A stretch of DNA of 64,000 nt from Hoeflea algicola (GCF_026619415.1 NZ_JAOVZR010000001.1:4634501-4698500), one strand, 5' to 3'. Shown: positions 36,421 through 45,714, numbered from the stretch's first letter. Numbers and translations are program-made. Notes: a model not told the origin generated them from the sequence alone.

Positions 36421-36720
36421 TCAACCGGTCATCGGCACGTAGTCGATTTCCAGGAATTCCTTGACCTCCGGCAACCAGCGGTCGCGCACGAATGCCACGT
36501 GGTCCGGGTGATTGTTGTAAAAATCGTAAGCCTCCTGATTGGCAAATTCCATCGACAGGCCATAGCTGAAGTTGTTCTTGGCGCCGGTTTGGCGCAGCAC
36601 TTCGAACTGCTCGACGCCGGCAATTGCAGAGAGAATGCGCCGTGCGTCGGCAAGAAAATGCTGCTCACGATCAGAGCCTTTTTCATGTTTCAGGCTGAAC
36701 GTAACTGTGTGTCTGATCAT
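36421..36720 (-). CDS. Dabb (stress-responsive alpha/beta barrel) family protein
   Basis: 99 residues starting MIRHTVTFSLKHEKGSD. The IRHTVTFSLK opening, NFSYGLSMEFANQEAYDFY and NHPDHVAFVRDRWLPEV segments are those of the Dabb ferredoxin-like dimeric barrel family. Small soluble protein; some relatives act in aromatic or terpenoid metabolism, others are stress-induced. It lies downstream of the epimerase gene on the same strand, about 90 bases away. Function here unknown. Confidence 0.85.
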   Translation of the reverse strand: MIRHTVTFSLKHEKGSDREQHFLADARRILSAIAGVEQFEVLRQTGAKNNFSYGLSMEFANQEAYDFYNNHPDHVAFVRDRWLPEVKEFLEIDYVPMTG

Positions 36721-36812
36721 TGTGGCTAATCCTATGGCTTAAGTCAGGTTTAGGGGTATTTGATTAAAGGCGAGCTTCTTTCTGCAGGAAAAGGCAGCGT
36801 CGAAGCCAGGCG

Positions 36813-37697
36813 CTATTTTACATGTTTGCGCCAGTTGTGTTCCTCGACAAAACCCAGCATCTCGCGAATTTTGCGATTGGAATAGAGCGCTTCGTGCTCG
36901 CCCATCTCCCGACTGAAGGCGACACCGGGAAAAAACCGTTCGGCGATCTCGGCCGTCGGCAGGTCAACTGAATTGGTGTCATTGCCGGCATTGAAGATCT
37001 GGAAGCCCAGCCCGTCGGTCGTCAGGCATCGGTCGACGATCTGGCCCAGATCGCGGGCGTCGATGTAACAGAATATGTTGCGGCGACGCACTTCGGGGTG
37101 GGCGAAGAACCCCGGAAACAGATCATATTCGTGCGGCTCGATCACATTGCCGATGCGCAGCGCATAGATGTCGAACCCCGAACGGCGCTGGAAGCCGCGC
37201 GCCGTCTGCTCGTTGACCACCTTCGACAGACCATAGGAATCCATCGGGTTGACATCCATGTCCTCTTCCACCGGCAGGCTGGGCGGGCTGACCTCGCCAT
37301 CGGCAAAGCAGACACCATAGGTGGTCTCCGACGAGGCAACGATGATTTTGGAAATTCCAAGCTTCACCGCGGCTTCCACGACATTGTAGGTGCCGATCGT
37401 GTTGATCCGGAAGGTTTCATTGTCGGGGCGAATGAGGATGCGCGGCACAGCTGCAAAATGCACCACTGCGTCGAATTTCGGCACTCCGGTCCCCGGTTCC
37501 AGTTCGTCGAAATTGGCGTAGCTGGTCATGACGTTGAACATCTCTCCCGACTGGGTGATGTCAGCGGTCAGATTGTCGACGCCGGGATGGTCAAGCGGAG
37601 TCAGGTCGACATTGACCACACGATGGCCCTGATCGAGAAGATAGGGAATGACATGCCGTCCGGCCTTGCCGGATCCGCCTGTAAACAAAATGCGCAT
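36813..37697 (-). CDS. NAD-dependent epimerase/dehydratase family protein
   Basis: About 294 residues from MRILFTGGSGKAGRHVIP; the frame is open ten codons further upstream. Extended-SDR features: the Rossmann glycine motif TGGSGKAG, VHFAAVPRI, serine pair in IVASSETTYG, and the YGLSK catalytic motif. Acts on a nucleotide-sugar or similar substrate with NAD(P). The next gene upstream on the strand (HI0933-type flavoprotein) is 34 bases away, so they may be co-transcribed. Exact reaction unknown. Confidence 0.87.
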   Translation of the reverse strand: MRILFTGGSGKAGRHVIPYLLDQGHRVVNVDLTPLDHPGVDNLTADITQSGEMFNVMTSYANFDELEPGTGVPKFDAVVHFAAVPRILIRPDNETFRINTIGTYNVVEAAVKLGISKIIVASSETTYGVCFADGEVSPPSLPVEEDMDVNPMDSYGLSKVVNEQTARGFQRRSGFDIYALRIGNVIEPHEYDLFPGFFAHPEVRRRNIFCYIDARDLGQIVDRCLTTDGLGFQIFNAGNDTNSVDLPTAEIAERFFPGVAFSREMGEHEALYSNRKIREMLGFVEEHNWRKHVK

Positions 37698-37731
37698 TTT
37701 AGTCTCCCTGTCTTCAATAGAATCCATAGTG

Positions 37732-38922
37732 TCAGGCGTGCCGTCCGGCAGCCACGCCCGATGACCATGCCCACTGGAAATTGTGTCCGCCCAGATGGCC
37801 CGTCACATCCATGACCTCGCCGATGAAATGTAGCCCCGGGACCAGCCGGCTTTCCATGGTTTTCTGATTTAATTGCGCCGTGTCGACGCCGCCGAGCGTG
37901 ACTTCCGCCGTCCGGTAGCCTTCGGTGCCGCCGGGCACCACGCGAAATTCATGAAACCTGGCCGCCATTTGCTCGATCGCCGCATTGTTCATGTCGGCCA
38001 GCCGCACCGCTGGTATTCCGGCCTCACGTTCAAGCTGCTGAACCAGCCGTTTCGGCAAGGCTTCGCCCAGTATTGTCCAGGGCGCGCTTTTCGGCCGGTT
38101 CGTCCGTTCCGATTTCAGCAGGTCTGAGAGATTTTGCTCGGGTGCCAGGTCGGCGATCACCGCATCGCCCTCGCGCCAGTACGAAGAGACTTGCAGCATC
38201 GCCGGTCCCGACAAGCCGCGATGGGTAAACAGCATCGCCTCCTTGAAGCGGGCGCCATTGCAGTGGGCATCGACATCCAGCGACACGCCCGACAGACCGC
38301 TCCAGCTTTCGGCCATGTTGGAGGCCCAGGTAAACGGCACCAGTCCGGCGCGAGTTTCTGTCACTTCGTGGCCGAACTGCCGGGCAATATCATAACCAAG
38401 GCCGGTGGCGCCCATTTTCGGGATCGATTTTCCGCCGGTGGCGATCACCAGTCGATCGGATTGCCAGACCCCGCCGCTGGTCCGGACCTCAAAACCCTCA
38501 TCGATCCGGCTGACGTCGGTGATTTCGGTCGCAAGCTGGAGCCGCGCACCGGCTTCGGTCATGTCATCGGTCAGCATGGCGATGATCTGCCGGGCCGAGC
38601 CATCGCAAAACAGTTGCCCCAGCGCTTTCTCATGGAACGCAATGTTGCGGGCTTTCACCCGGTCGATGAAATCGTGCTGGGTGAAGGATTTGAGCGCGGA
38701 AATGGCAAAGCGCGGATTGGCTGACAGAAAGTTCGAGGGGCTGCAATGGAGATTGGTGAAGTTGCAGCGGCCGCCGCCCGAGATGCGGATCTTCTCGCCA
38801 GGTGCGCGGGCGTGATCGACGATGACCACCGAGCGGCCGCGACGCGCGGCTTCTATGGCGCAGATCATGCCCGCAGCACCTGCGCCAAGCACCATCACAT
38901 CCACTTTGGTGGTTCTGGACAT
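37732..38922 (-). CDS. HI0933/BaiN-family NAD(P)/FAD-dependent oxidoreductase
   Basis: About 396 residues from MSRTTKVDVMVLGAGAAGMI; the ATG at 38922 has GGAG seven bases upstream, and the open stretch upstream looks non-coding. The FAD dinucleotide motif GAGAAGMICAIEAARRG opens the protein; RISGGGRCNFTN (residues ~45-56) and the C-terminal HFIGEVMDVTGHLGGHNFQWAWSSG region (seen in part) are diagnostic for the HI0933 flavoprotein family. Function of the family is poorly known. Divergent from the gene at 39093. Confidence 0.9.
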   Translation of the reverse strand: MSRTTKVDVMVLGAGAAGMICAIEAARRGRSVVIVDHARAPGEKIRISGGGRCNFTNLHCSPSNFLSANPRFAISALKSFTQHDFIDRVKARNIAFHEKALGQLFCDGSARQIIAMLTDDMTEAGARLQLATEITDVSRIDEGFEVRTSGGVWQSDRLVIATGGKSIPKMGATGLGYDIARQFGHEVTETRAGLVPFTWASNMAESWSGLSGVSLDVDAHCNGARFKEAMLFTHRGLSGPAMLQVSSYWREGDAVIADLAPEQNLSDLLKSERTNRPKSAPWTILGEALPKRLVQQLEREAGIPAVRLADMNNAAIEQMAARFHEFRVVPGGTEGYRTAEVTLGGVDTAQLNQKTMESRLVPGLHFIGEVMDVTGHLGGHNFQWAWSSGVAAGRHA

Positions 38923-39092
38923 TTTTTCTCCGTTTTCGCACCGATCGGATTGTGACTGAGGCTCTAGCAGATGCAGCTTCTGCGACAAACCCCGTGACCT
39001 CCTGCGGCGCATAATCCGGCGGAAAGCCGAAAAGCAATTCCGGTCTCCAAGCCGATGTTGTAGGAATGCCGGATCGCATTCTGGAACAGACC

Positions 39093-40184
39093 ATGACCCT
39101 TCACACGTTTGACTTCGACCCAATCACCATCAGTCTTGATGCGAGCTCCGGCCACATAGCCAGGCTCACCGTCAGCGATGGCGAGCGCACGTTGACACCG
39201 TTGCACCGGGCGCCATGGATCGATGACCCGGCCGCAACATTCCCGCCCGACACCCCGCTGACAGTCCAGCGCCTGTCTGGAGATTTCTTCTGCGCTCCGT
39301 TCGGGCGCAATGATGTTGAAGAGGCACCCTTGCATGGCTGGCCGTCCAACTGCAGTTGGGAGCATATCGGCACGACACAGGCAGAAAAACGTCTGCAAGC
39401 TGCATTCCGGCTTTCGCGGCTTGTGATGGGCGCTACCGTTGAAAAACGAATTACGTTGGTGGCAGGCCACCCGTTTATCTACCAGGAGCATCGGTTTATT
39501 GGCGGCGCCGGCGCCGTATCGGCTGCCCACCATGTCATGGTGCATATGCAGGAGGGGGGCGAACTGGCGTTCTCGCCCAAATCATATGCGGTGAGCCCAC
39601 CCGGCGCGCTGGAGCCGGATCCGGCTCACGGCCGCTCGGTGTTCGCCTATCCGGCGAAGACTCACGATCTTACCGCTTTTCCGCTGGCTGACGGCGGCAC
39701 TGCCGATCTCACCCGTTATCCGCCGGCGACCAGCCATGAAGATTTTCTCACCTTGGTTGAACAACCGGGGCGGTCGCTGGGTTGGAGTTGCATTACCCGC
39801 CGAGCTGAAGCCGACCGGGTCATCATTCTCAAACAGCCGCAGGTTCTGCCCGTCACCATGTTGTGGTTCAGCAATGGCGGCCGTGATTACGCGCCATGGT
39901 CTGGCCGTCATACCGGTGTGCTTGGCATTGAAGACGCTCGCGCCTCGTCACTTGGTCATGCGGCATCGATTGCCGGCAATGATTTAAACCGTGACGGGGT
40001 GGAGACTGCGTTTGCGTTGGGGGAAGCAGGTGAAGTGGTGATTCGTCAGGTAATTGGCGCGTGCCGGGTTGCGTCCGGTGAAGGGACGGTCCGCGATATT
40101 ACCATCGAAGCGGATAGCCTCACGTTGCATTTTGATAACGCGTCACCACGATCCTTGCCGTTTGACCCTGGCTATCTGGCGTAA
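39093..40184 (+). CDS. Uncharacterised protein, possibly galactose-mutarotase-like fold
   Basis: About 363 residues from MTLHTFDFDPITISLDASSG. No signal peptide or membrane segment. The mix of short beta-strand-like runs, the phrase TLTPLHRAPWIDD near the N-terminus, VHMQEGGELAFSPKSYAV in the middle and LPVTMLWFSNGGRDYAPW later resembles proteins with an aldose-epimerase-like beta-sandwich, but I cannot name a family. It is divergent from the HI0933-type gene with a 170-base spacer, and ends at a bidirectional terminator. Confidence 0.75.
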   Translation: MTLHTFDFDPITISLDASSGHIARLTVSDGERTLTPLHRAPWIDDPAATFPPDTPLTVQRLSGDFFCAPFGRNDVEEAPLHGWPSNCSWEHIGTTQAEKRLQAAFRLSRLVMGATVEKRITLVAGHPFIYQEHRFIGGAGAVSAAHHVMVHMQEGGELAFSPKSYAVSPPGALEPDPAHGRSVFAYPAKTHDLTAFPLADGGTADLTRYPPATSHEDFLTLVEQPGRSLGWSCITRRAEADRVIILKQPQVLPVTMLWFSNGGRDYAPWSGRHTGVLGIEDARASSLGHAASIAGNDLNRDGVETAFALGEAGEVVIRQVIGACRVASGEGTVRDITIEADSLTLHFDNASPRSLPFDPGYLA

Positions 40185-40223
40185 CTGAGCCGGCGCGATT
40201 TTGACATGCCTGCTGCCAAGACA

Positions 40224-40270
40224 AATTGAACCCCGCCCGGACGGCCTGAAAGCCGGGGCGGGGCTCAATT
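40224..40270. terminator. Bidirectional terminator
   Basis: A long imperfect hairpin, AATTGAACCCCGCCCGG at the left and CCGGGGCGGGGCTCAATT at the right, has A-rich and T-rich ends in both orientations. It serves the convergent genes ending at 40184 and 40289. Confidence 0.75.
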
Positions 40271-40288
40271 GTTCAGAGCAGCGCTAAA

Positions 40289-40558
40289 TCAGCAAGCTGC
40301 CTCATAGACCCGACCGCGGGCGTCGCGGTAGCGGCACATGCCAGGAGTTGTCGCCGCACCGATGAGTGCGCCTGCTGCGCCGCCAATCAGCGCGCCGGTG
40401 GCGACACCGCGACCGCTGCTGCCGGTAGCCGCAGCAATCAGCGCCCCGGTTCCTGCCCCGACAACCGCACCGGTTCCAGCCCGCTGTTCAGTGGTGGTGC
40501 AGCCAGCGAGGGCAATGAGGGAAACCGCTGCAAGCGTTGAAATTGCGATACGTTTCAT
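40289..40558 (-). CDS. Glycine-zipper outer-membrane lipoprotein
   Basis: About 89 residues from MKRIAISTLAAVSLIALAGC, a lipoprotein signal with lipobox LAGC. Three glycine-zipper stretches follow (GTGAVVGAGTGALIAAATG, GVATGALIGGAAGALIGAA), as in the YMGG/OmpA-like Gly-zipper family that inserts in or spans the outer membrane. The tail MCRYRDARGRVYEAAC carries two cysteines that could form a disulfide. Single gene. Probable envelope role. Confidence 0.85.
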   Translation of the reverse strand: MKRIAISTLAAVSLIALAGCTTTEQRAGTGAVVGAGTGALIAAATGSSGRGVATGALIGGAAGALIGAATTPGMCRYRDARGRVYEAAC

Positions 40559-40602
40559 GGGTGACTCCATTGAGATGCGGCTACAAAAAAACGGAGACGG
40601 TT

Positions 40603-40713
40603 CTACTCGAACGAGTGCTCCCGCTTCCGGGCCAAGGTTTCATTATACAATATCACGATGGCTGACACCATCATGGCGATGCTCATTGCAAGTGCAAGCG
40701 TAGAAATCAACAT
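40603..40713 (-). CDS. Putative 36-residue single-span membrane protein
   Basis: MLISTLALAMSIAMMVSAIV begins a 36-codon frame with one hydrophobic helix (residues 2-22) and a charged tail NETLARKREHSFE. AAAGGA lies seven bases before the ATG, the right spacing for a ribosome binding site. It is upstream of the glycine-zipper lipoprotein on the same strand, 44 bases away, so it may be co-transcribed. It is too short for a family match by eye; the clean RBS and helix are the only support. Confidence 0.5.
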   Translation of the reverse strand: MLISTLALAMSIAMMVSAIVILYNETLARKREHSFE

Positions 40714-40865
40714 GGTCAGTCCTTTCGGTCCATTCATTGATCGTTAAACGCTGCAGAGAGCCGTTTGGTTTCCTTTTGCCTGAAATAATGTTTCCGCCTT
40801 CACCCGCGCTTGCCTCTTCCGGCCATCCTTGTAGGCTTCGCGGTGCCACCAGCACGGAGCCCGAG

Positions 40866-42266
40866 ATGAGCAAGCCAATCCGCCTGATTGAGACCGAATG
40901 GCCCGATTACGACGCCGCACCGTTGCCTGCCGTCCGCGATGCTGCCGTGTACCGCCGGCGGCTGCAGGCCACGCGTGAGCGGATGGAGCTTGTCGGCCTG
41001 GATACGCTGGTCGTCTACGCTGATCGCGAGCATTTCGGCACCATGGTATGGCTGACGGGCTTCGATCCACGTTTCGAGGAAGCCTTGCTGGTTCTCAGCA
41101 AGGACCGCCTGCCGCTGTTCATCGTCGGCAATGAATGCGAGAATTATCTTGGCGCCAGTCCGATGTTTGCCGTCGGCGAAATCCGGCACGAGCGCTACCA
41201 GCCATTCTCCCTGATCAGCCAGCCGCGCGCCGACAGCCGCCAATTGGCCGAAATTCTGGCCGGCGAGGGGATAGGCAGCGGATCCCGCGTCGGCGTAGCC
41301 GGCTGGAAGTATTTTACCGAGGGCGAACACCCGGATCCAGCGCACGCCATCGAGGCGCCGTCCTTCATTGCCGATACGTTGCGCGCCCTGGCAGGCTACG
41401 ATGCCGTCACCAACCAGACCGCCATGTTCATGAACCCGCTGGACGGTTTGCGCACGATTGCCGATGCCGATGATATCGCCCTGTTCGAACACGCCAACTC
41501 GGTGGTATCGCGCAGCGTCCGGGCGATGATTTTTGCCATGCGCGAGGGCATGAGCGATTTCGAGGTGCTGCAGGCAGCCGGCATGAACGGCATGCCGCTG
41601 GGGTGTCATCCGACCTTTTGTACCGACGACAGCGCACCGCTGGGGCTGGCAGGCCCGAGCGGCAACACATTGCAACTCGGCCAGCCACTGTCTTTCAACA
41701 TGTGTGTCTGGCGCGCCAATTGCTGCCGCGCCGGCTGGCTGGCGCATGGTGCTAACGACCTTCCCGAGCCGTCACGCGATTATGTGGAAGCCTTCGCTGG
41801 GCCCTATGTGCAGGCGCTCGACCGCTGGTTCTCGATGATGCGCCCGGGCGTGTCGGGCGGCGCGGTGAAGGCAGAGATCGACCGTCTGTTGCCCTTTGAG
41901 AAATTCGGCGTGTTTCTCAATCCAGGTCATCTCATCGACACCGATGAATGGTTGTCGTCGCCGATATTTGAGGGGTCCCAAATGCCGCTGCGCTCGGGCC
42001 ACGTCATGCAGGTCGACATCATTCCTTCGTCACCAGTCTATTTCTCCACCCGCATGGAGGACACGATTGTCATCGCCGACGATAGCCTGCGCGCCGATCT
42101 CAAGGCCCGGCATCCCGATGTTCATGCGCGCATAACCGCGCGGACATCCTTCATGCGCGATGTCATGGGGTTCGATGTGCCCGATTCCATGCTGCCGCTG
42201 TCGGACATGGCGGGCATCGCCCCGCCGTTCTTGTTCAGCCCCGAAAAACTGATCGCACTCGGGTGA
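40866..42266 (+). CDS. M24 (Xaa-Pro peptidase/creatinase-like) family protein
   Basis: About 466 residues from MSKPIRLIETEWPDYD; the open frame upstream looks non-coding. The N-terminal creatinase-like domain (RRRLQATRERMELVGLDTLV, WLTGFDPRFEEALLVL) is clear. In the C-terminal pita-bread domain the usual metal ligands are only partly present: NPGHLID keeps the histidine and RMEDTIVI a glutamate, but the two aspartates are not evident (QPLSFNMCVWRANCC there) and the other glutamate is Asp (MQVDIIP). It may be a non-peptidase or metal-independent relative such as creatinase. Upstream of ureD, same strand. Confidence 0.85.
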   Translation: MSKPIRLIETEWPDYDAAPLPAVRDAAVYRRRLQATRERMELVGLDTLVVYADREHFGTMVWLTGFDPRFEEALLVLSKDRLPLFIVGNECENYLGASPMFAVGEIRHERYQPFSLISQPRADSRQLAEILAGEGIGSGSRVGVAGWKYFTEGEHPDPAHAIEAPSFIADTLRALAGYDAVTNQTAMFMNPLDGLRTIADADDIALFEHANSVVSRSVRAMIFAMREGMSDFEVLQAAGMNGMPLGCHPTFCTDDSAPLGLAGPSGNTLQLGQPLSFNMCVWRANCCRAGWLAHGANDLPEPSRDYVEAFAGPYVQALDRWFSMMRPGVSGGAVKAEIDRLLPFEKFGVFLNPGHLIDTDEWLSSPIFEGSQMPLRSGHVMQVDIIPSSPVYFSTRMEDTIVIADDSLRADLKARHPDVHARITARTSFMRDVMGFDVPDSMLPLSDMAGIAPPFLFSPEKLIALG

Positions 42267-42445
42267 TCTGTTGAGCGGCATGACGGCCGGATGGGCTGTC
42301 GCCTCTCACCTGCACAAAGTTTGGGCTGGTTGCCTGTTGTTTGGCCGGTATTCGGTGCTTCGCGCACACGAAACGCCCTTGCGCCGAAACCATCCATTCT
42401 TGATTATCGGACCCGATGATCCGCGCTGATCGAAATAGGATGCCC

Positions 42446-43306
42446 ATGACCTCCATATTTCCAGTTCCGACAACCGCAGCCAGCGTTGCCATGCAGCGCA
42501 CGCGCGGCGAGGGGCGGCTATCCGTCAAGCTGTCGGATGGCCAAAGCCGCATCGATCGCCTGTATCAGGAAGGCTCGGCGCGCATCCGCTTGCCGCGTGT
42601 ACCTCGCGGCGTGCCCCTTGAGGCGGTGCTGATAAACACCGCCGGTGGCCTGACCGGCGGCGACTGCATGGATTGGAGCTTCGAGGCCGGCGAGGGCACG
42701 CAGATGAGCCTGACCACTCAGGCCTGCGAAAAGACGTATAAGGCCGAGGGGCTCAGCGAGGCGGCGGTATCGGTAAGGTTGGCGCTGGCGCCATCAAGTG
42801 CGCTCATCTGGTTGCCGCAGGAGACCATCCTGTTTGATCGCGCGCGGTTGCGGCGAACCATTGACGTCAACATGGCGCCCGGCGCGCGGCTGCTGATGAT
42901 CGAGCCGCTGGTGTTTGGCAGGCTGGCGATGGGCGAAGCGGTTGTCTCCGGAAACGTTCGTGATCGCTGGCGTGTGCGCGGTTCGGGTGGGTTGCTGCAC
43001 GCCGAAGAGACACGGCTTGGCCCCGATATCGCCGCTGCGCTGACGCGCTCGGCAATCGCCAACGGCGGGCTCGCCATGGCAACCGTGCTGATGATTGCTC
43101 CGGAAGCCGAATCGAAGCTCGACCGGCTGCGCGACATCATCGGTATCTCCGGCGGTGCCAGCTTTATGCCAGGCAGGGAGGCTGGAACTGGCAAGCTTCT
43201 TGCGAGGCTGGTCGCCAAGGATAGCTATGAATTGCGCAAGATCCTTGTCCCGCTGATCCACCATCTCAACCGCGATGGCGGTGTGCCGAAAGTCTGGTCG
43301 CTATGA
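42446..43306 (+). CDS. ureD: UreD, urease accessory protein
   Basis: About 286 residues. UreD forms with UreF and UreG the complex that inserts nickel into apo-urease. [11 protein letters not shown] is the family signature; [11 protein letters not shown] and [16 protein letters not shown] are also conserved. The ATG at 42446 is chosen for AGGA five bases upstream; other in-frame ATGs lie at 42440 and 42416. It is the first gene of the urease cluster, ten bases before ureA. Confidence 0.92.
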   Translation: MTSIFPVPTTAASVAMQRTRGEGRLSVKLSDGQSRIDRLYQEGSARIRLPRVPRGVPLEAVLINTAGGLTGGDCMDWSFEAGEGTQMSLTTQACEKTYKAEGLSEAAVSVRLALAPSSALIWLPQETILFDRARLRRTIDVNMAPGARLLMIEPLVFGRLAMGEAVVSGNVRDRWRVRGSGGLLHAEETRLGPDIAAALTRSAIANGGLAMATVLMIAPEAESKLDRLRDIIGISGGASFMPGREAGTGKLLARLVAKDSYELRKILVPLIHHLNRDGGVPKVWSL

Positions 43307-43316
43307 AAGACATGCC

Positions 43317-43619
43317 ATGAACCTGACACCGAGAGAAAAAGACAAGCTGCTGGTCGCCATGGCGGCAATCGTCGCGCGCCGCAGGCTCGAGCGCGGTGTC
43401 AAGCTCAACCACCCCGAGGCAATTGCGCTGATCACCGATTTTGTCGTCGAGGGCGCGCGTGACGGCCGCCCTGTGGCCGAATTGATGGAGGCGGGTGCAC
43501 ATGTCATTACCCGTGACCAGGTGATGTCGGGCGTCGCCGAGATGATTCACGATATACAGGTGGAAGCCACGTTCCCCGATGGCACCAAGCTGGTGACCGT
43601 GCACCAGCCAATCCGCTAA
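43317..43619 (+). CDS. ureA: UreA, urease gamma subunit
   Basis: 100 residues, [20 protein letters not shown], then [19 protein letters not shown] and [19 protein letters not shown]: standard UreA of full length. It is part of the (ABC)3 enzyme that hydrolyses urea to ammonia and carbamate. Ten bases after ureD. Unusually, ureB does not follow directly: a minus-strand gene and a gap of about 990 bases intervene. Confidence 0.96.
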   Translation: MNLTPREKDKLLVAMAAIVARRRLERGVKLNHPEAIALITDFVVEGARDGRPVAELMEAGAHVITRDQVMSGVAEMIHDIQVEATFPDGTKLVTVHQPIR

Positions 43620-43671
43620 GCCCGGTGCGGCCGCGTCCGGATGTGGGGTCGCCAAATCGTGGGTGAAGCAA

Positions 43672-43698
43672 CAAAAGACGCGGGCCGGAGCCCGCGCC
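43672..43698 (-). terminator. Terminator of the minus-strand exported protein
   Basis: On the minus strand CGCGGGC-TCCG-GCCCGCG forms a GC-rich stem followed by TCTTTTGTTG. It lies just beyond the stop of the gene at 43722-44222. The plus-strand side has no T tract, so ureA transcripts may pass it. Confidence 0.65.
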
Positions 43699-43721
43699 TG
43701 TCGGATAGCGTCGTTGTACGC

Positions 43722-44222
43722 TTAGCGCACGTATACCTTCAACTGTCCGTTGGCATCCGCCTTGGCCGCAACAACGCTGGCGATATTGACGCCTTCGGCC
43801 TCCAGTTTTTCGGAAACGGCGGCATTGGCGCGTAATGAAGTCTGCAGTTCGTCAACCGCCTCGCGGTTTTCCTTCAGCGCCGTATCGATGCCGTTGGCGG
43901 AAGCTTCAGCCGCGGTGTCGACGTGAACGACAGTCACAGCTTCAGCGTCGGTCATGGTCTGGACTTCCTTTGCCGCCTCGGCGTTGCCCTTGATCAGAGC
44001 CGCGACATTGGCGTCGCTGGCGGCCTGTCCGGTTGCGCCGGCGCTGGCTGAAAGATCGGTTGCGGCACCGGTGTTCGCGCCGGCGGATGAACCGGTATCG
44101 GCCGTGATGCCTGCGGCGGTGTCGCCGCCGACGGTGGCGCCAACCGAGCCGGCGACCGCCGGTGCGGCAGCCAGGGTGGTGGTGATCAGTGCGGTCGTGA
44201 TAATCTTGCTCATGGATTTCAT
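43722..44222 (-). CDS. Uncharacterised exported Ala/Thr/Gly-rich protein
   Basis: About 166 residues with a signal peptide (MKSMSKIITTALITTTLAAAPAVAG, seen over its first 25 positions). The mature protein has a low-complexity Ala/Gly/Thr segment (VGATVGGDTAAGITADTG) and then a helical, charged part (ENREAVDELQTSLRANAAV) ending in GQLKVYVR. No family recognised. It is inserted on the opposite strand between ureA and ureB, which breaks the usual urease operon. Confidence 0.75.
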   Translation of the reverse strand: MKSMSKIITTALITTTLAAAPAVAGSVGATVGGDTAAGITADTGSSAGANTGAATDLSASAGATGQAASDANVAALIKGNAEAAKEVQTMTDAEAVTVVHVDTAAEASANGIDTALKENREAVDELQTSLRANAAVSEKLEAEGVNIASVVAAKADANGQLKVYVR

Positions 44223-44606
44223 TGGATTGCGTCCTCTATTGATTTCCAGAATCACCCACCTCGACGGTGCGTGACAGGGCAAGAACGGTACCGGCGCGAT
44301 ATTGTTTCATCTTCGCTCAAGGTCATTTGGTGCATATTTCGTGACCAGACTGTGCCTGGTTTTTGACCATTTGCCTTATTTGATGGCAGCGGTGACGCTG
44401 ACGTGGTCGTCGTTCAAACCACGTGGAAGTTCTGCGCCTATTGTTTCCGCGTTATGTGCTACAAGAGAAGCGTTCCGTTGTTGCCGGTAGAACCGTTTGC
44501 CGCATACTTCGGGTCAACCGATCCAAATCTGCCGGGTCCATCTCACTTCACGTTCATTCGGCAGCCTTCGTCTGCGCACCACCAAACTTCATGGAGAACC
44601 GCCTAT
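44223..44606. other. Spacer between the exported-protein gene and ureB
   Basis: About 380 bases with no convincing gene in either direction. It must hold the promoter of the minus-strand gene and, if ureB is not read from ureD, a promoter for ureB. No strong repeat seen. Confidence 0.5.
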
Positions 44607-44912
44607 ATGATCCCAGGTGAAATCATCACGCCGGATGGCGATATCGAGCTCAACAGTGGCCTGGAGGCCATCACGCTCAAGGTTGCCAACACCGGCGACC
44701 GGCCGGTTCAGGTCGGCAGCCATTACCACTTTTTCGAATCCAATCCGGCGTTGAGCTTCGATCGCGCGCAAAGCCGCGGCAAGCGGCTGGATATTGCAGC
44801 TGGCACTGCTGTTCGCTTTGAACCCGGGCAGCAGCGCGATGTATCGCTGGTGGCGTTGTCGGGCGAGCGCACCGTCTACGGCTTCCGTCAGCAGATCATG
44901 GGCAAGCTGTAA
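44607..44912 (+). CDS. ureB: UreB, urease beta subunit
   Basis: 101 residues from [18 protein letters not shown], with [17 protein letters not shown] and [13 protein letters not shown], the conserved UreB core, and [10 protein letters not shown] at the end. The ATG at 44607 is the family start; the frame is open upstream without coding character. The stop overlaps the ATG of the next gene by one base, so the pair is translationally coupled. Confidence 0.95.
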   Translation: MIPGEIITPDGDIELNSGLEAITLKVANTGDRPVQVGSHYHFFESNPALSFDRAQSRGKRLDIAAGTAVRFEPGQQRDVSLVALSGERTVYGFRQQIMGKL

Positions 44913-45238
44913 TGGCGAAGAAGCCGGTGACCCCGGCGCAGATCTGGCAGTCCTGGTCCGGCCTCGGCGTGCTGGCGTTCGAAGCCCAGTCGGTGATCAA
45001 CATGCGGATGCTCGGGATGGCCGGGCTGTGGCCGGTTGGCAAAGCCGAAAACCAGAAAATGCTTTCGGAAAAGCCAGTCGCCTTTGCCAAGGCCTCGCAG
45101 GCTGCGGCGAAGATGGCCGCGTCCGGAGGCAGGCCCGATGAAATCCTTGCCGCAGCGATCGCACCGCTGACCAGAACTGCACGCGCCAACCGCAAGCGCC
45201 TGACCGGCGGTGTCGGCGCACGTCAAAAGAAAAGCTGA
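44912..45238 (+). CDS. Uncharacterised 108-residue protein coupled to ureB
   Basis: [20 protein letters not shown], then an Ala/Met/Lys-rich helical body with many short repeats of small residues and a basic tail RKRLTGGVGARQKKS. No membrane segment or signal. The ATG overlaps the ureB stop, so it is made with urease; similar small proteins occur between ureB and ureC in rhizobia to my knowledge, but their role is unknown. The composition recalls phasin-like or small DNA/RNA-binding proteins; not assignable. Confidence 0.75.
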   Translation: MAKKPVTPAQIWQSWSGLGVLAFEAQSVINMRMLGMAGLWPVGKAENQKMLSEKPVAFAKASQAAAKMAASGGRPDEILAAAIAPLTRTARANRKRLTGGVGARQKKS

Positions 45239-45343
45239 TACGGGTTCCTCAAATAACGCGATGTTTGCCACACCCGGTCTTGCTTGGTTTGACCGGGATG
45301 GCTTGCTCGACTGCTTTCAAAACGAGGTGCATGCGTAAAATGT

Positions 45344-45712
45344 ATGGATGGAATGTCAGAAGTTTCCGCTAAAAAGAAACCTGGAGTGTTTCGTTACTCA
45401 CCGGTTGTCATGGTTTTGACGCTGTATGTTTTCTTGACTTTGTATAATATTGGAATGGTGAGCCTGGGAGATGGGCAATATGCATACTGTCATTTTGATG
45501 GTGTGAACATGGCTTATGTATTTGCTGGGGTTGCATTTGTCTGGATCGGAGGTGCGTCGATCATCCTTATAGGGTCGGCATTGGTCATGTATCTCCGGAA
45601 ATGCGTACCCGACTGGGAGTGCTACCTATGGTCGACACTCACGCTGCCATTCCTATTGTATAGCATGGCTTTGATCAGGGGAGCTCGTTGTTCCGGTTTT
45701 GGGGCGATGTGA
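45344..45712 (+). CDS. Uncharacterised small membrane protein
   Basis: 122 residues with three hydrophobic spans (YSPVVMVLTLYVFLTLYNIG; VAFVWIGGASIILIGSALVM; LTLPFLLYSMALI). The DNA is visibly richer in A+T than its neighbours, with runs such as CTGTATGTTTTCTTGACTTT, which hints at transfer from another genome. Two bases separate it from the next small gene. It is inserted in the urease cluster between ureB and ureC. No family recognised. Confidence 0.65.
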   Translation: MDGMSEVSAKKKPGVFRYSPVVMVLTLYVFLTLYNIGMVSLGDGQYAYCHFDGVNMAYVFAGVAFVWIGGASIILIGSALVMYLRKCVPDWECYLWSTLTLPFLLYSMALIRGARCSGFGAM

Positions 45713-45714
45713 CT

